Source: LZORAL124-50-18 sp051208045
Lineage (GTDB): Bacteria > Pseudomonadota > Gammaproteobacteria > Pseudomonadales > Oleiphilaceae
Direction of reading: 5' to 3'
NCBI GenBank assembly: GCA_051208045.1
Contig: JBPJFY010000018.1
Location: 1-58,441, forward strand
DNA length: 58,441 nt
The stretch's first letter is position 1. The number at the start of each line of letters is the position of its first letter. Made by a program: the position numbers and the translations under genes. The notes beneath the pieces were generated by a model. The model saw only the letters and a program-made list of their open reading frames with translations, searched no databases and had not been told where the DNA came from. Below are positions 1-8,376 of this stretch, piece after piece.

Positions 1-6
1 TACGCT

Positions 7-74
7 GATTCATTCTGCTTTAGGGTCGGTTGATTGTTTGGCGACTAACAATCTACCTTGTTGCAGAATGAATC
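7..74. repeat. 12-bp perfect inverted repeat, 44-bp spacer
   Basis: GATTCATTCTGC at 7-18 is repeated as its exact reverse complement at 63-74. The 44 bases between the arms hold no gene that I can see. It lies just outside the left end of the duplicated segment, so it could be the end of a small mobile element, a long-loop stem, or a feature of whatever gene lies beyond the window. No function can be assigned. Confidence 0.4.
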
Positions 75-117
75 CATAATAATATCATTGAGTTACGCTA
101 AGTAGCTGCTTAATGTT

Positions 118-651
118 CTACCTATGAGCACCCAATAAGGCCCCCGCTTCGGCCGTCACAGGCGCGGTCACCGGAATCGTCGCCGCTGTCGTCAGTAAAG
201 CGGAAGACGCATGCCCACTCCAACGAGAAGTTTCACCCAACAGCATCGAGATACCCTTTTGCTCAACCATCTCATCATACAGATCATCTCCCCAATCGCT
301 GAAAAACTCGGGAAGGTGCTCACCAATGTAGTAGAAAGGGCTCTTTACCTCTCTCGGTGGCAACGTCACCGGCGATGCGGAGGTCTCAGGATTCGCTGCC
401 TGCAATGAGTACTGAATGCTCTCACGCACCCGCGCGAGCTCCATTGGCGGCAGCGGCAGCTCATCAATGCCAGCCATCACTGTGTCGATGAACTGACTCC
501 GTTGAGCTTGGGGCAATGCGGCAAGAAAGGCGATTAGATCGGCCTCACTGGGCACAACAGCGACAGACTCATCAAAAGGAATGGCTAAACTTTCTGCTGG
601 GTAATTGCCAGCACTGAGAGCGGTTGAAGAGGTAGCGTTGAGTGTAGACAT
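118..651 (-). pseudogene. Truncated second copy of the 246-aa gene
   Basis: The first ~168 residues match the 246-aa protein at 1452-2192 almost perfectly (three base differences over about 510 nt). The C-terminal third, including the glycine-rich hydrophobic stretch, is missing and replaced by a short tail ending LLGAHR before a stop. Start and ribosome-binding site (AAAGGAGA) are intact, so a 177-aa product could still be made. Base similarity to the full copy fades out around 131-142. The coupled membrane gene that follows the full copy is absent here. I read it as the remnant of a tandem duplication; a functional short variant cannot be excluded. Confidence 0.75.
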
Positions 652-813
652 GGATTCTCCTTTTCTCGTTTCAGGTGACGTCCTGTCACCTCAATGTCCG
701 GATCATATCAAAGATTCCTATCCTCGCCTACGAGGGAAAACCCTAGCAGCTCACTGCGACACGGAGACGCAGCACTAGTTCTTTCCGGCCATTTTTGCCT
801 GGTACAGCACCGA
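131..813. repeat. Tandem duplicated segment, left copy
   Basis: Aligns without indels to 1672-2354 at a constant offset of 1541 bases. Identity is near perfect from 143 to about 730 (truncated ORF, its RBS and upstream region) and falls in 731-813, which corresponds to the 3' end of the cyclase gene. Beyond 813 only indel-containing patches of similarity continue, to about 951. Confidence 0.9.
673..691. promoter_or_regulatory. Inverted repeat upstream of the truncated copy
   Basis: AGGTGAC-GTCCT-GTCACCT is a perfect 7-bp inverted repeat with a 5-bp spacer, 22 bases upstream of the start codon and just before the ribosome-binding site. The identical element occurs at 2214-2232. There is no T-run behind it in the transcribed direction, so an operator or leader stem is more likely than a terminator. 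Confidence 0.45.
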
Positions 814-951
814 ATCCGCCTGCTCCGAAGGACGGTCGTTGAACGCTTTAAGCCATCCAGATCCAGCATTGTCAGAAACAGCCATTAGTGACTGCGGGTG
901 GCATATTTGATCTAATAGTTAACGATGACCATAAAGAAGTGACTTGATTGG
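751..951 (-). pseudogene. Relic of a GGDEF diguanylate cyclase gene
   Basis: Positions 751-815 match the last codons of the intact cyclase gene at 2292-3215, but the reading frame has an in-frame TAG where the intact gene encodes the Gln of the KNQCC end. After about 830 the match jumps to the equivalent of roughly 2650-2770, implying an internal deletion near 290 bp, and then continues with many substitutions and indels to about 951. It cannot encode a cyclase. It shows that the duplicated unit originally contained cyclase plus 246-aa gene. Confidence 0.75.
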
Positions 952-1117
952 TACAGTGCTCTCTGGTTGGCTGTTCCAGGCGTATGAGCTGTCGGTGTGC
1001 CTGTGGGTATCTGCTGGTTTTATCCTGACCACCGCGATGATATCTGTCGAATTGCCCAGACACAAGACGCGTTGACCAGCGCCTTGGACCGTGAGGATTG
1101 TATTCTCAATACCGCGG
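952..1117. other. Intergenic, no gene seen
   Basis: Between the cyclase relic and the 108-aa gene. Short open frames on both strands have no recognisable product and no good ribosome-binding site. A further, more decayed part of the cyclase relic is possible, but I cannot align it. Confidence 0.4.
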
Positions 1118-1444
1118 CTAAACCGTTGCATTCCCTCGCTTCAACCCCATGAGAAAATCCAACCAGAATCCGAAAAGAATCACATGACCGACCACACAAA
1201 GAAAAACACTGAAAACAAAAATGGTGCTTACCAGCATGTTCGCTAACAACAGATAAGCAAATCGCTTTTTCGTCGCCGTACTTTCCTTTGACATCCGTTC
1301 GAGCCACTCAGTGACCAAGAAGAAGATTGCCCAACCGACTGCCATCAGGGATACCAGGTAATGCCCATTAAATAGTCCGATCACCGCGCTGGCCTGAGCA
1401 AAATACCCCAGATTTAATAAAGAAATTCGGCCATGCCACTGCAT
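1118..1444 (-). CDS. Small integral membrane protein, unknown
   Basis: 108 residues, not recognised. Hydropathy suggests three membrane segments: about residues 10-45 (possibly two helices, ASAVIGLFNGHYLVSLMAVG and neighbours), 65-90 and 88-102, with a charged loop (EWLERMSKESTATKKR) between. The start codon lies 7 bases beyond the stop of the upstream 246-aa gene, and its ribosome-binding site AGGTGA overlaps that stop, so the two are probably translationally coupled. No copy accompanies the truncated duplicate at 118-651. The pairing could be a soluble or peripheral protein with a membrane anchor, or an effector-immunity-like pair; neither is shown. Confidence 0.65.
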   Translation of the reverse strand: MQWHGRISLLNLGYFAQASAVIGLFNGHYLVSLMAVGWAIFFLVTEWLERMSKESTATKKRFAYLLLANMLVSTIFVFSVFLCVVGHVILFGFWLDFLMGLKRGNATV

Positions 1445-1451
1445 ACTTCAC

Positions 1452-2192
1452 CTACTTACCCATTTGATAGAATACTTCTCGAAATCCACTTTGATAGACT
1501 TCCGTCACAACATGGGCATAAGGCCGAGCCGAAGGTGGAAGCATTTCCTTTACATTTTGCTGCACCATTTCGGTCAAGTTGCCAACACTGGCAGCCGTAA
1601 ATGAATTCGTGTCTTCATGCATTGCTAGGTCCCACACGGCTGCTAGCCATCCCGTACCCGCAGACACACCACCAAGTATCGCTCCCGCTTCGGCCGTCAC
1701 AGGCGCGGTCACCGGAATCGTCGCCGCTGTCGTCAGTAAAGCGGAAGACGCATGCCCACTCCAACGAGAAGTTTCACCCAACAGCATCGAGATACCCTTT
1801 TGCTCAACCATCTCATCATACAGATCATCTCCCCAATCGCTGAAAAACTCGGGAAGGTGCTCACCAATGTAGTAGAAAGGGCTCTTTACCTCTCTCGGTG
1901 GCAACGTCACCGGCGATGCGGAGGTCTCAGGATTCGCTGCCTGCAATGAGTACTGAATGCTCTCACGCACCCGCGCGAGCTCCATTGGCGGCAGCGGCAG
2001 CTCATCAATGCCAGCCATCACGGTATCGATGAACTGACTCCGTTGAGCTTGGGGCAATGCGGCAAGAAAGGCGATTAGATCGGCCTCACTGGGCACAACA
2101 GCGACAGACTCATCAAAAGGAATGGCTAAACTTTCTGCTGGGTAATTGCCAGCACTGAGAGCGGTTGAAGAGGTAGCGTTGATTGTAGACAT
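1452..2192 (-). CDS. Unrecognised 246-aa protein, duplicated locus
   Basis: 246 residues, no family recognised. The N-terminal ~95 residues are acidic and rich in Ala, Pro, Leu and Ser, without a classical signal peptide. The centre (residues ~100-140) is rich in aromatic and acidic residues. Residues ~150-190 are an Ala/Gly/Thr-rich hydrophobic stretch that could form a membrane hairpin, and the C-terminus is amphipathic. Start has AAAGGAGA seven bases upstream. It lies 99 bases downstream of the PAS-GGDEF gene and is coupled to the 108-aa membrane gene. A near-identical truncated copy is at 118-651. The hydrophobic hairpin plus membrane partner recalls effector or pore-forming proteins, but this is speculation. 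Confidence 0.7.
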   Translation of the reverse strand: MSTINATSSTALSAGNYPAESLAIPFDESVAVVPSEADLIAFLAALPQAQRSQFIDTVMAGIDELPLPPMELARVRESIQYSLQAANPETSASPVTLPPREVKSPFYYIGEHLPEFFSDWGDDLYDEMVEQKGISMLLGETSRWSGHASSALLTTAATIPVTAPVTAEAGAILGGVSAGTGWLAAVWDLAMHEDTNSFTAASVGNLTEMVQQNVKEMLPPSARPYAHVVTEVYQSGFREVFYQMGK

Positions 2193-2354
2193 GGATTCTC
2201 CTTTTCTCGTTTCAGGTGACGTCCTGTCACCTCAATGTCCGGATCATATCAAAGATTCCTATCCTCGCCTACTAGGGAAACACCTGGCAGCTCACTGCGA
2301 CACAGAAACGCAGCACTGGTTCTTTCCGGCCATTTTTGCCTGGTACAGCACCGA
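1672..2354. repeat. Tandem duplicated segment, right copy
   Basis: Intact partner of 131-813 (offset 1541). It covers the first two thirds of the 246-aa gene, its upstream region and the 3' end of the cyclase gene. Confidence 0.9.
2214..2232. promoter_or_regulatory. Inverted repeat upstream of the 246-aa gene
   Basis: Same AGGTGAC-N5-GTCACCT element as at 673-691, within the 99-base gap between the cyclase stop and the 246-aa start. Its preservation in both copies while neighbouring cyclase sequence decayed fits a regulatory role or simply a conversion tract. Confidence 0.45.
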
Positions 2355-3215
2355 ATCCGCCTGTTCATAAGCGGATTGCGCGGTCGTGATTTCCGTAGGT
2401 TCGATCATTTTCACGCCAATCGACACACTGAACACCCCGGCGCACACCCCATCCATCGTACAATACTTGCCCTGAAACACCTCTCGAAACGTATTCAAGG
2501 TGTGCAGCGCTTTCTCTTGAGAATCCGCAGAAAACAGCACGGCGAATTCATCACCACCGAGCCGAAAGCAGAAATCACTCGGGCGTCGGAACGTCTGTCG
2601 CATTTCGTCTGCCAACAACCGAAGCAAGTCATCCCCTTTTATATGACCAAACCGATCGTTAAACGCTTTAAAGCCATCCAGATCCAGCAGCGCCAGAAAC
2701 AAGCGCTGGTGACAGCGCGCTGCGCGCTTGATTTCATAGTTAACGCTTTCTATAAAGGACCTGCGATTGAACAACCCGGTCAGCGGGTCATGCACCACGT
2801 CATGTTCCAGTTCTTTTAAATGCGTAATATCAAAAGAGACCGCGCAGGTGCCGATCAAGGCCTCATGCGCATCCGTCAATCGAAACTTGCAGGTATGGTA
2901 GGTATGCAGGGTACCATCTTTGTGATAGACAGACTCTTCAGCAATGATGGGCTCTGCAGATTGCTGCGCCTTCAGGTCATTCTGCCAGAGCTGCCGAGCA
3001 ATGGCTTCCGGGAACAGGTCAAACACACTTTTACTGACATACTCCGCCGGTGACGGCCCTTCGAGCACGGCAAACTGCTCGCTGGTGAACAAGACATTCC
3101 CGTTCAGGTCTTTAGCGGAGATCAAAATGGGGGCTTTGTCCAAGATTGCCTTGAACAACCGGTTTTGCTCACGCAGATACTGCAGTTCTGAAGGTGATTC
3201 ACCCGACTGGTTCAT
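2292..3215 (-). CDS. PAS-GGDEF diguanylate cyclase
   Basis: About 307 residues. Residues ~10-125 form a PAS-like sensor (ILDKAPILISAKDLNGNVLF ... VSFDITHLKELEHD), joined by the usual DPLTGLFNRR turn to a GGDEF domain (~135-305). The active-site motif GGDEF is intact and is preceded by RPSD five residues upstream, a complete inhibitory RxxD site, so active and product-inhibited c-di-GMP synthesis is expected. No membrane segment: cytoplasmic. The ATG at 3215 is chosen over an upstream one because GGAG lies 10 bases before it and the PAS domain follows directly. It is 92 bases downstream of the MalT/AlkS-like regulator. A shattered copy lies at 751-951. Confidence 0.88.
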   Translation of the reverse strand: MNQSGESPSELQYLREQNRLFKAILDKAPILISAKDLNGNVLFTSEQFAVLEGPSPAEYVSKSVFDLFPEAIARQLWQNDLKAQQSAEPIIAEESVYHKDGTLHTYHTCKFRLTDAHEALIGTCAVSFDITHLKELEHDVVHDPLTGLFNRRSFIESVNYEIKRAARCHQRLFLALLDLDGFKAFNDRFGHIKGDDLLRLLADEMRQTFRRPSDFCFRLGGDEFAVLFSADSQEKALHTLNTFREVFQGKYCTMDGVCAGVFSVSIGVKMIEPTEITTAQSAYEQADSVLYQAKMAGKNQCCVSVSQ

Positions 3216-3307
3216 ACAGCAACTTCTCCACGCTGGGTAAATGAATGCGGCTGTATAAAAAAGTATAGTTCGGTATAGACCACGAGCAAGAAGCCAACAC
3301 AGCAAAT

Positions 3308-6022
3308 TCAGCCCAGGATGCCCTGTGCCCTCGCAACCGCGACCGCTTGAGTTCGGTTCTTGACCGCCAGTTTGCTGTACACATTACTCAAATGGGCTTT
3401 AACCGTGCCCTCGGTTATCTGCGTCACTTCGGCAATCTGCCGATTGGAGTACCCCGCATGAATCAATTTCAGCAACTCCAATTCACGCCCACTCAACGGG
3501 ACAAGATCCTGAGCTTCCGGATTTGCGGGGCCGAGTGGCATGCCAGGGTACGCACTGGCTTTCAGCGTCGAGAGCACCTTTGTCGCAAATTTCACGTCGA
3601 GTCGCAGTTTAATCGCACCTTCCAGCAGCGGAATGTTGTTCGCCCCACCCTCTAGAAACACCCCGACAATGTTATGCATCGCACCCAGTTTGAGCGCTTT
3701 CGCAAACGCATGCATGGCCCGGATTTTTTTACCGCGTAATCCGTAGTGTGCGACATCCAGCATCCACCCTCGGATCTGCCAGACCACACAGTGGCTCTCT
3801 TCTGCCAGACGTCGAAGCGCTTTGGCTTCTTCCCGGACATCCTCTCGCTGGAGCACCCGGGAAAGCAGGTATATTCCCCAGCGCTCCACACGGGCGAGCG
3901 CATTCCCGTGAAAGGGCATCGTTTCGTAATCATGCGCCCACTGAAAAAACGCCTCCTCGTTCCCTGCCCACAGGTGCGTGATTGCCCGAAAGGCATCCAC
4001 ATCCGGCTGTGGGAATACCCAGCGCGTAAAATGCCTTTGAAACACCATCGCCATTTCATCGATACTGAGCAGTGCTTCATCAAAGCGGTGGAGACAATTC
4101 AACGCCGCAGCCTGAAGAAACAGGTCAATCATCTGGTCTTCGGGGGGCAGACACTTCCCATAGGCCTGATGCGTCGCCAATACGTCAAGCACTGCCTCGG
4201 GCTGGTTATCACTCAAAAGGAACATGGCTTTGGAAAAATTCAGCAAAACCTGCAGGTGTGTCTGCTTGCGCATCTCGGGCGACATCCAGGCTTCTGCCTC
4301 GGCGATCATGCCTTCCGATAAATGATGTTTGCCCAAGTAATAATACCCGGCACACAGCAGGTTGAGTGATTTCAGTAAAAAAAGTGGCGCGTTATTCGCT
4401 TTGGCCTGTTGGATCGACGCCAACAAATACTGCTCTGCCTCTGAAAACCGATTCTGGCAATACAGATCCAACGCCTGAAGCGATAATACACTCGTATAAA
4501 GGGGAAAGCGCTCAACGCCCGGTATCGACAACACTTGTTGATGCCGGTCTCTGGCCATGTCGTCGTCGCCATGAATGCCGGCAAGGTAGCCCTGCAAGCT
4601 GAGCACACCCGCCAGCAGTTCATTGACACTTCGGGCTTCCGACAAACCGAGGGCGGTCAGTGAGGCGGGTGTGCAGGGTTCAGGCAGGGTCAGCAAATGT
4701 TTCTGGGCACAGGTTAACCACTCTATGGCCCGCTCTGGCTGAGCGCCAGCGAGCGACATGGCTTTTAAAAAGCAGAGTGCAGGCTGGGTGGTGAGAAAAT
4801 CTTCCGGGAAGTACTCAACAATCAGTGCCGCCACGCCCACTTGATTGAGGCCAATCAGGTCCACCATCATCCCACCGCTCACCTGGCTCGCCCAAGGCCA
4901 GTCTTTGCACGCGAAGATGTGCTCCAGCGCGTCCAGGTACAACCCCTGAGATTCGAGCCATGCGCCCGCTTTGCGTCGAATTTCCTGCATATCAACAGAT
5001 TTTGTGCTGGCCAGCTGTTGCAGCAGCCAATCCCGAAACAAGTCATGTAACCGGAACCAGCACTGATGCTCATCCAACGCGATGATGAACAGGTTTTGCC
5101 GCTTCAACTCGGAGATAATGCTGTACCCATTGCAGTCCTCCATCGCCGCTTCGATTAACTCCGCACAAAAGGTGGACATCACTGACAGCTTGATCAACAC
5201 AGCCTGCATTTCAGGTGACAGGTGGCTGAACACTTCCTCAAACAAGTAGGCAGACAGCAACTGCTGATTTCCGGTAAATGCATCGATAAACGCTTCCGGG
5301 TCGCTGTGGTGCTTTATTGCCAGCGCCGCCAGTTGCATCGCGGCGGGCCAACCTTCCGTCTTCGTGAACAACGCCCGCAGTGCTGGTTCACCTAAATCCG
5401 AGGACAGCTGCGGCTGTATAAATGCCTCAAAGGCTTCGAAATCAAAGGCCAACTCCCTGACGGTGAGTTCGGTGAGGCTGTTTTTTACCCGCCGATCCGA
5501 GAGGTGCAGATGCGGTTCGATCCGCGTGGTGATCACTACCTTGAGGAAGGATGGGCAATCGTCAATAAAGTAGCTTAACTGTTTATGAATCTTAGGATTT
5601 TTGATTTCGTGGAAATCATCCAGCACCAGTATATGTGGATCTTGCGCACTCCAGGTACGGGAATACTCGGTTAACTCATACACCAGCGAGTCGATCTGAG
5701 ACTGTGTTTCCCCTCGGTGAGCCTGCGGGGCATCCAGCAGGGAAGACTCGGCGACCCGATCAATCCCACCTGCCAGCGCACCACAGACATTCCGCCAGAA
5801 GCGGACCTCATCATTGTCACGCTCATCCAGAGACAGCCAGCCGTGGCCCATTCTCGTCTGGCGGAGCCACTGGCACACCAGGGTGGTCTTACCATACCCC
5901 GCAGGCGCACAGATCACGGCCAATCCGGTATTCACGGTGGCGTCCAGGCGCTTCAGTGCGGAAGGACGTTGGACCAGGCCCGCTGTCAATCCCGGCTTAC
6001 TCAGTTTCGTTAACGATCGCAT
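3308..6022 (-). CDS. MalT/AlkS-like LuxR-family ATP-binding regulator
   Basis: About 904 residues. The N-terminus carries a STAND NTPase with Walker A APAGYGKTT (~residues 35-45) and a hhhhDD-type Walker B (ILVLDDFHE, ~130). A long helical repeat region (~350-820) follows, and the C-terminus is a LuxR-type helix-turn-helix (LSGREL ... NRQIAEVTQITEGTVKAHLS). This is the architecture of MalT and AlkS, transcription activators that bind an inducer and ATP. The start at 6022 (MRSLTKL) fits the family; an upstream ATG at 6064 is possible and neither has a strong Shine-Dalgarno. It sits between an exported TGQA protein and a diguanylate cyclase, which may be its targets. The inducer is unknown. Confidence 0.85.
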   Translation of the reverse strand: MRSLTKLSKPGLTAGLVQRPSALKRLDATVNTGLAVICAPAGYGKTTLVCQWLRQTRMGHGWLSLDERDNDEVRFWRNVCGALAGGIDRVAESSLLDAPQAHRGETQSQIDSLVYELTEYSRTWSAQDPHILVLDDFHEIKNPKIHKQLSYFIDDCPSFLKVVITTRIEPHLHLSDRRVKNSLTELTVRELAFDFEAFEAFIQPQLSSDLGEPALRALFTKTEGWPAAMQLAALAIKHHSDPEAFIDAFTGNQQLLSAYLFEEVFSHLSPEMQAVLIKLSVMSTFCAELIEAAMEDCNGYSIISELKRQNLFIIALDEHQCWFRLHDLFRDWLLQQLASTKSVDMQEIRRKAGAWLESQGLYLDALEHIFACKDWPWASQVSGGMMVDLIGLNQVGVAALIVEYFPEDFLTTQPALCFLKAMSLAGAQPERAIEWLTCAQKHLLTLPEPCTPASLTALGLSEARSVNELLAGVLSLQGYLAGIHGDDDMARDRHQQVLSIPGVERFPLYTSVLSLQALDLYCQNRFSEAEQYLLASIQQAKANNAPLFLLKSLNLLCAGYYYLGKHHLSEGMIAEAEAWMSPEMRKQTHLQVLLNFSKAMFLLSDNQPEAVLDVLATHQAYGKCLPPEDQMIDLFLQAAALNCLHRFDEALLSIDEMAMVFQRHFTRWVFPQPDVDAFRAITHLWAGNEEAFFQWAHDYETMPFHGNALARVERWGIYLLSRVLQREDVREEAKALRRLAEESHCVVWQIRGWMLDVAHYGLRGKKIRAMHAFAKALKLGAMHNIVGVFLEGGANNIPLLEGAIKLRLDVKFATKVLSTLKASAYPGMPLGPANPEAQDLVPLSGRELELLKLIHAGYSNRQIAEVTQITEGTVKAHLSNVYSKLAVKNRTQAVAVARAQGILG

Positions 6023-6121
6023 AGGGTATGGTGGGTGATTCAGGAGTCTCCCACCATACCACATCGCCGCCTGCCCGATGCGCCTGGATGCTGATTCTGA
6101 TAATGGCAGCACAAAAAAAGA

Positions 6122-7090
6122 TCAGTGGCCGTAAATCACCATATCCGCTTTCGCGGTCATGTCTGTGAGGTATATCGCACCGATGGGCTGTGCTGCTGGA
6201 TTTGACCCAAAAGTGATGTCTGTGAAATCTATATCCCCGGAATAATCGGTAATGTTCAATTTCAGCCCGCTGTTGTCAGGCATGGCACCAATATCCGCCT
6301 GAACGTGGAAAAAGGACGCAGTTTCCGGTTCGCCCGCAATGGCCCACACCAACTGATCGTTGCCGCGCGAGTTATGCATTTTGATCTGCATTTTCGTTGC
6401 GATGAAGTCAAAGTTCACATCCATCGTGGACTCCCATGGAAACGAGATATTGAGATTATTCTCACTTTCGTCGATCACGAGAGCATAGGGGCCCAGCCAG
6501 CCCGACATCACAATGTCAGACGCCAGCACTGTACCCGTGTTTTTTCCCAACAGATCATCGCCCGCCACCAAATCACTGGTACCCAGCGTGATGCGATCGA
6601 TGAGTATACCGAAGTCCGCCCCATGGTTTTCATCCAGCAGTCGGGCCTGCAGCACAAAATCCCCATCGTCGATATCGGGGGTAATTTGGCCATGGTTGCC
6701 CCCAGTATCCACAACGCGTGATATCGGGCCCGACAGATTCACGCCATCGTATCCCCAGGCGTTTTCCAGTGCGTCGCTGTTCGTCGCGCCAGCGATATCA
6801 ATGACCCAGGTACCGTTGTCCAGCCCTCGACCCTCCGTGATCGCCTCTCCCCGGGCCTCTTGGGCAATACCTGCGCCTCCCAGATGAAAACCGGTAATAA
6901 AGAGGTTACCCTCGTCTTTGTAGTTGATTTCACCTAATTCTACGGAAAAGTCATGAAAGTCAATGGATATCCCGGCCTGGCCGGTCAGGTTGGACATGGT
7001 TTCATCGGACAGCGGTTGAATCTCCGCCAGTGTGACTTGTGGGGCGGCGATCCACGCCAATACCACGGTAGCTCGTGCTAAGTTTTTCAT
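6122..7090 (-). CDS. Exported TGQA-motif protein (DUF6160-like)
   Basis: 322 residues with a signal peptide (hydrophobic core VVLAWIAAP, cleavage near TLA-E). The mature N-terminus reads LSDETMSNLTGQAGISIDF, matching in pattern the N-terminus of the protein at 12091-13452. The rest is rich in Asp, Asn, Gly and beta-prone segments and lacks Cys, as expected for an outer-membrane-associated or secreted beta protein. I recall this motif from gammaproteobacterial proteins annotated DUF6160; the role is not established. It is the first gene of the leftward block and is followed after 99 bases by the MalT/AlkS-like regulator, suggesting a regulator-target relation. Confidence 0.7.
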   Translation of the reverse strand: MKNLARATVVLAWIAAPQVTLAEIQPLSDETMSNLTGQAGISIDFHDFSVELGEINYKDEGNLFITGFHLGGAGIAQEARGEAITEGRGLDNGTWVIDIAGATNSDALENAWGYDGVNLSGPISRVVDTGGNHGQITPDIDDGDFVLQARLLDENHGADFGILIDRITLGTSDLVAGDDLLGKNTGTVLASDIVMSGWLGPYALVIDESENNLNISFPWESTMDVNFDFIATKMQIKMHNSRGNDQLVWAIAGEPETASFFHVQADIGAMPDNSGLKLNITDYSGDIDFTDITFGSNPAAQPIGAIYLTDMTAKADMVIYGH

Positions 7091-7422
7091 TGTTCTGTGT
7101 CTCTACATTATGGATTCGTTGTTGGTTCTCCCTAGTGGCCTTTCCGCCAGCGCTCTGTTTATCCATGGTCGGCAGTGGGGGAAAGGTTACATTGATCTTA
7201 AAGTTCACTGCGGGTGACGCAGAACTTGCAAAAGTTATATCCCACGAACAAATAGTGAGACAGGCATCACAATTTGACGTAACTGTATGCGGGCTGATGT
7301 TCGTCGACGCATTTGCTCATGCTTTTCATAAAATCACTAGAGTAACGCACGGGTTTCTGAAACAATTTCCAGATCAAACTATAATGACCGTAAAAGCAGA
7401 CGATTTCGGTAAACCCGTACCA
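7091..7422. other. Divergent intergenic region
   Basis: 332 bases between the leftward TGQA gene and the rightward receiver-GGDEF gene. The GGDEF frame stays open upstream to 7075, but the extra peptide has no recognisable domain and crosses the neighbouring start, so I do not count it as coding. No clear operator or terminator was seen. Confidence 0.4.
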
Positions 7423-8325
7423 ATGAATATATTGATAGTTGAAGATTGCCCCGCGACACGACTGACGATTCGGGCACTGGTGGAGTCCCATGATCATTCC
7501 GTCATCGAAGCCCCCCGGGGCGAAGATGCCCTGAAAGCGTTTGAACAGCACACCGTCGACCTGGTGCTCATGGATGTTGCACTCCCAGGCATCAGCGGTA
7601 TCGAGACCACGCAAAAAATTCGCACCTTGCTCAACGGCAAGTGGATGCCCATTATCTATCTCACTGCGGATGAAACCCAGGAAAATTTTGTTGAAGGCAT
7701 TCAGGCCGGGGGTGACGCATATCTGACCAAACCGTTGAATGGCCCGGTATTGCTGGCCATGATTCAGGCCATGGGGCGCATCGTTCACACACAGTCAGCG
7801 CTAGAGCGAGCCAATGCCAAGCTGGAGAAACTGGCCAACGTTGATAAACTCACCGAACTGTCCAATCGACGTGGTTTTATCCTCGGGTATGGGCGGGAGT
7901 GGGCACGCGCCTGCCGGGAAAAAGCCCCCTTATCCCTCATTCTCATCGATATCGATTATTTCAAGCAATACAATGATCTCCACGGTCATCTGGAGGGTGA
8001 CCGGTGCCTGAAGTCAGTGTCCCGATTGCTGAAAGACGCACTGCTGAGGCCGACGGACCTGTTGGCCAGATATGGGGGTGAAGAGTTTGTGGTGGTACTG
8101 CCGAGCACTGACGTCACCGGCGCTGCCCAGGTAGCGGAACGACTGCGCCTGGCAGTGGAAAGTGCCGGCATTACGCACAAACACCACCCACATGGGGTGG
8201 TGACCATCAGCCTGGGGGTGGCCGAAAGAGATCCAAAATTCAATAACGAAGACCTGATCAAACTGGCGGACCACCGACTGTATCAAGCGAAGTCGCTCGG
8301 CCGTAATCGAGTGGTTTACGCCTAA
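7423..8325 (+). CDS. Receiver-GGDEF response regulator (PleD-like)
   Basis: About 300 residues. Residues 1-120 are a CheY-like receiver: acidic pair ED at ~7-8, phospho-acceptor Asp in LVLMDVALPG (~52), Thr in YLTADE and Lys in YLTKPL. Residues ~135-300 are a GGDEF domain with the active variant GGEEF, preceded at five residues by RPTD, an intact inhibitory site. A two-component phosphorelay should control c-di-GMP synthesis. ATG at 7423 (MNILIVED) is chosen because the receiver begins there; ATG 7384 in the same frame would add 13 residues, and neither has a clear ribosome-binding site. No histidine kinase is adjacent. It is the second cyclase within 6 kb. Confidence 0.88.
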   Translation: MNILIVEDCPATRLTIRALVESHDHSVIEAPRGEDALKAFEQHTVDLVLMDVALPGISGIETTQKIRTLLNGKWMPIIYLTADETQENFVEGIQAGGDAYLTKPLNGPVLLAMIQAMGRIVHTQSALERANAKLEKLANVDKLTELSNRRGFILGYGREWARACREKAPLSLILIDIDYFKQYNDLHGHLEGDRCLKSVSRLLKDALLRPTDLLARYGGEEFVVVLPSTDVTGAAQVAERLRLAVESAGITHKHHPHGVVTISLGVAERDPKFNNEDLIKLADHRLYQAKSLGRNRVVYA

Positions 8326-8376
8326 AATGGCCACACAGTGACCAATACTGGCCTGCTTAGGGATGCTCTGAATTTC

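Noticed and set aside
1..142. Integron attC site or gene cassette at the left edge
   Set aside because: An inverted repeat is present, but the conserved core boxes of attC (RYYYAAC and GTTRRRY in proper order) could not be found.
7075..7422. Upstream extension of the receiver-GGDEF frame
   Set aside because: It crosses the start of the divergent TGQA gene, carries no domain, and the receiver fold begins at 7423.
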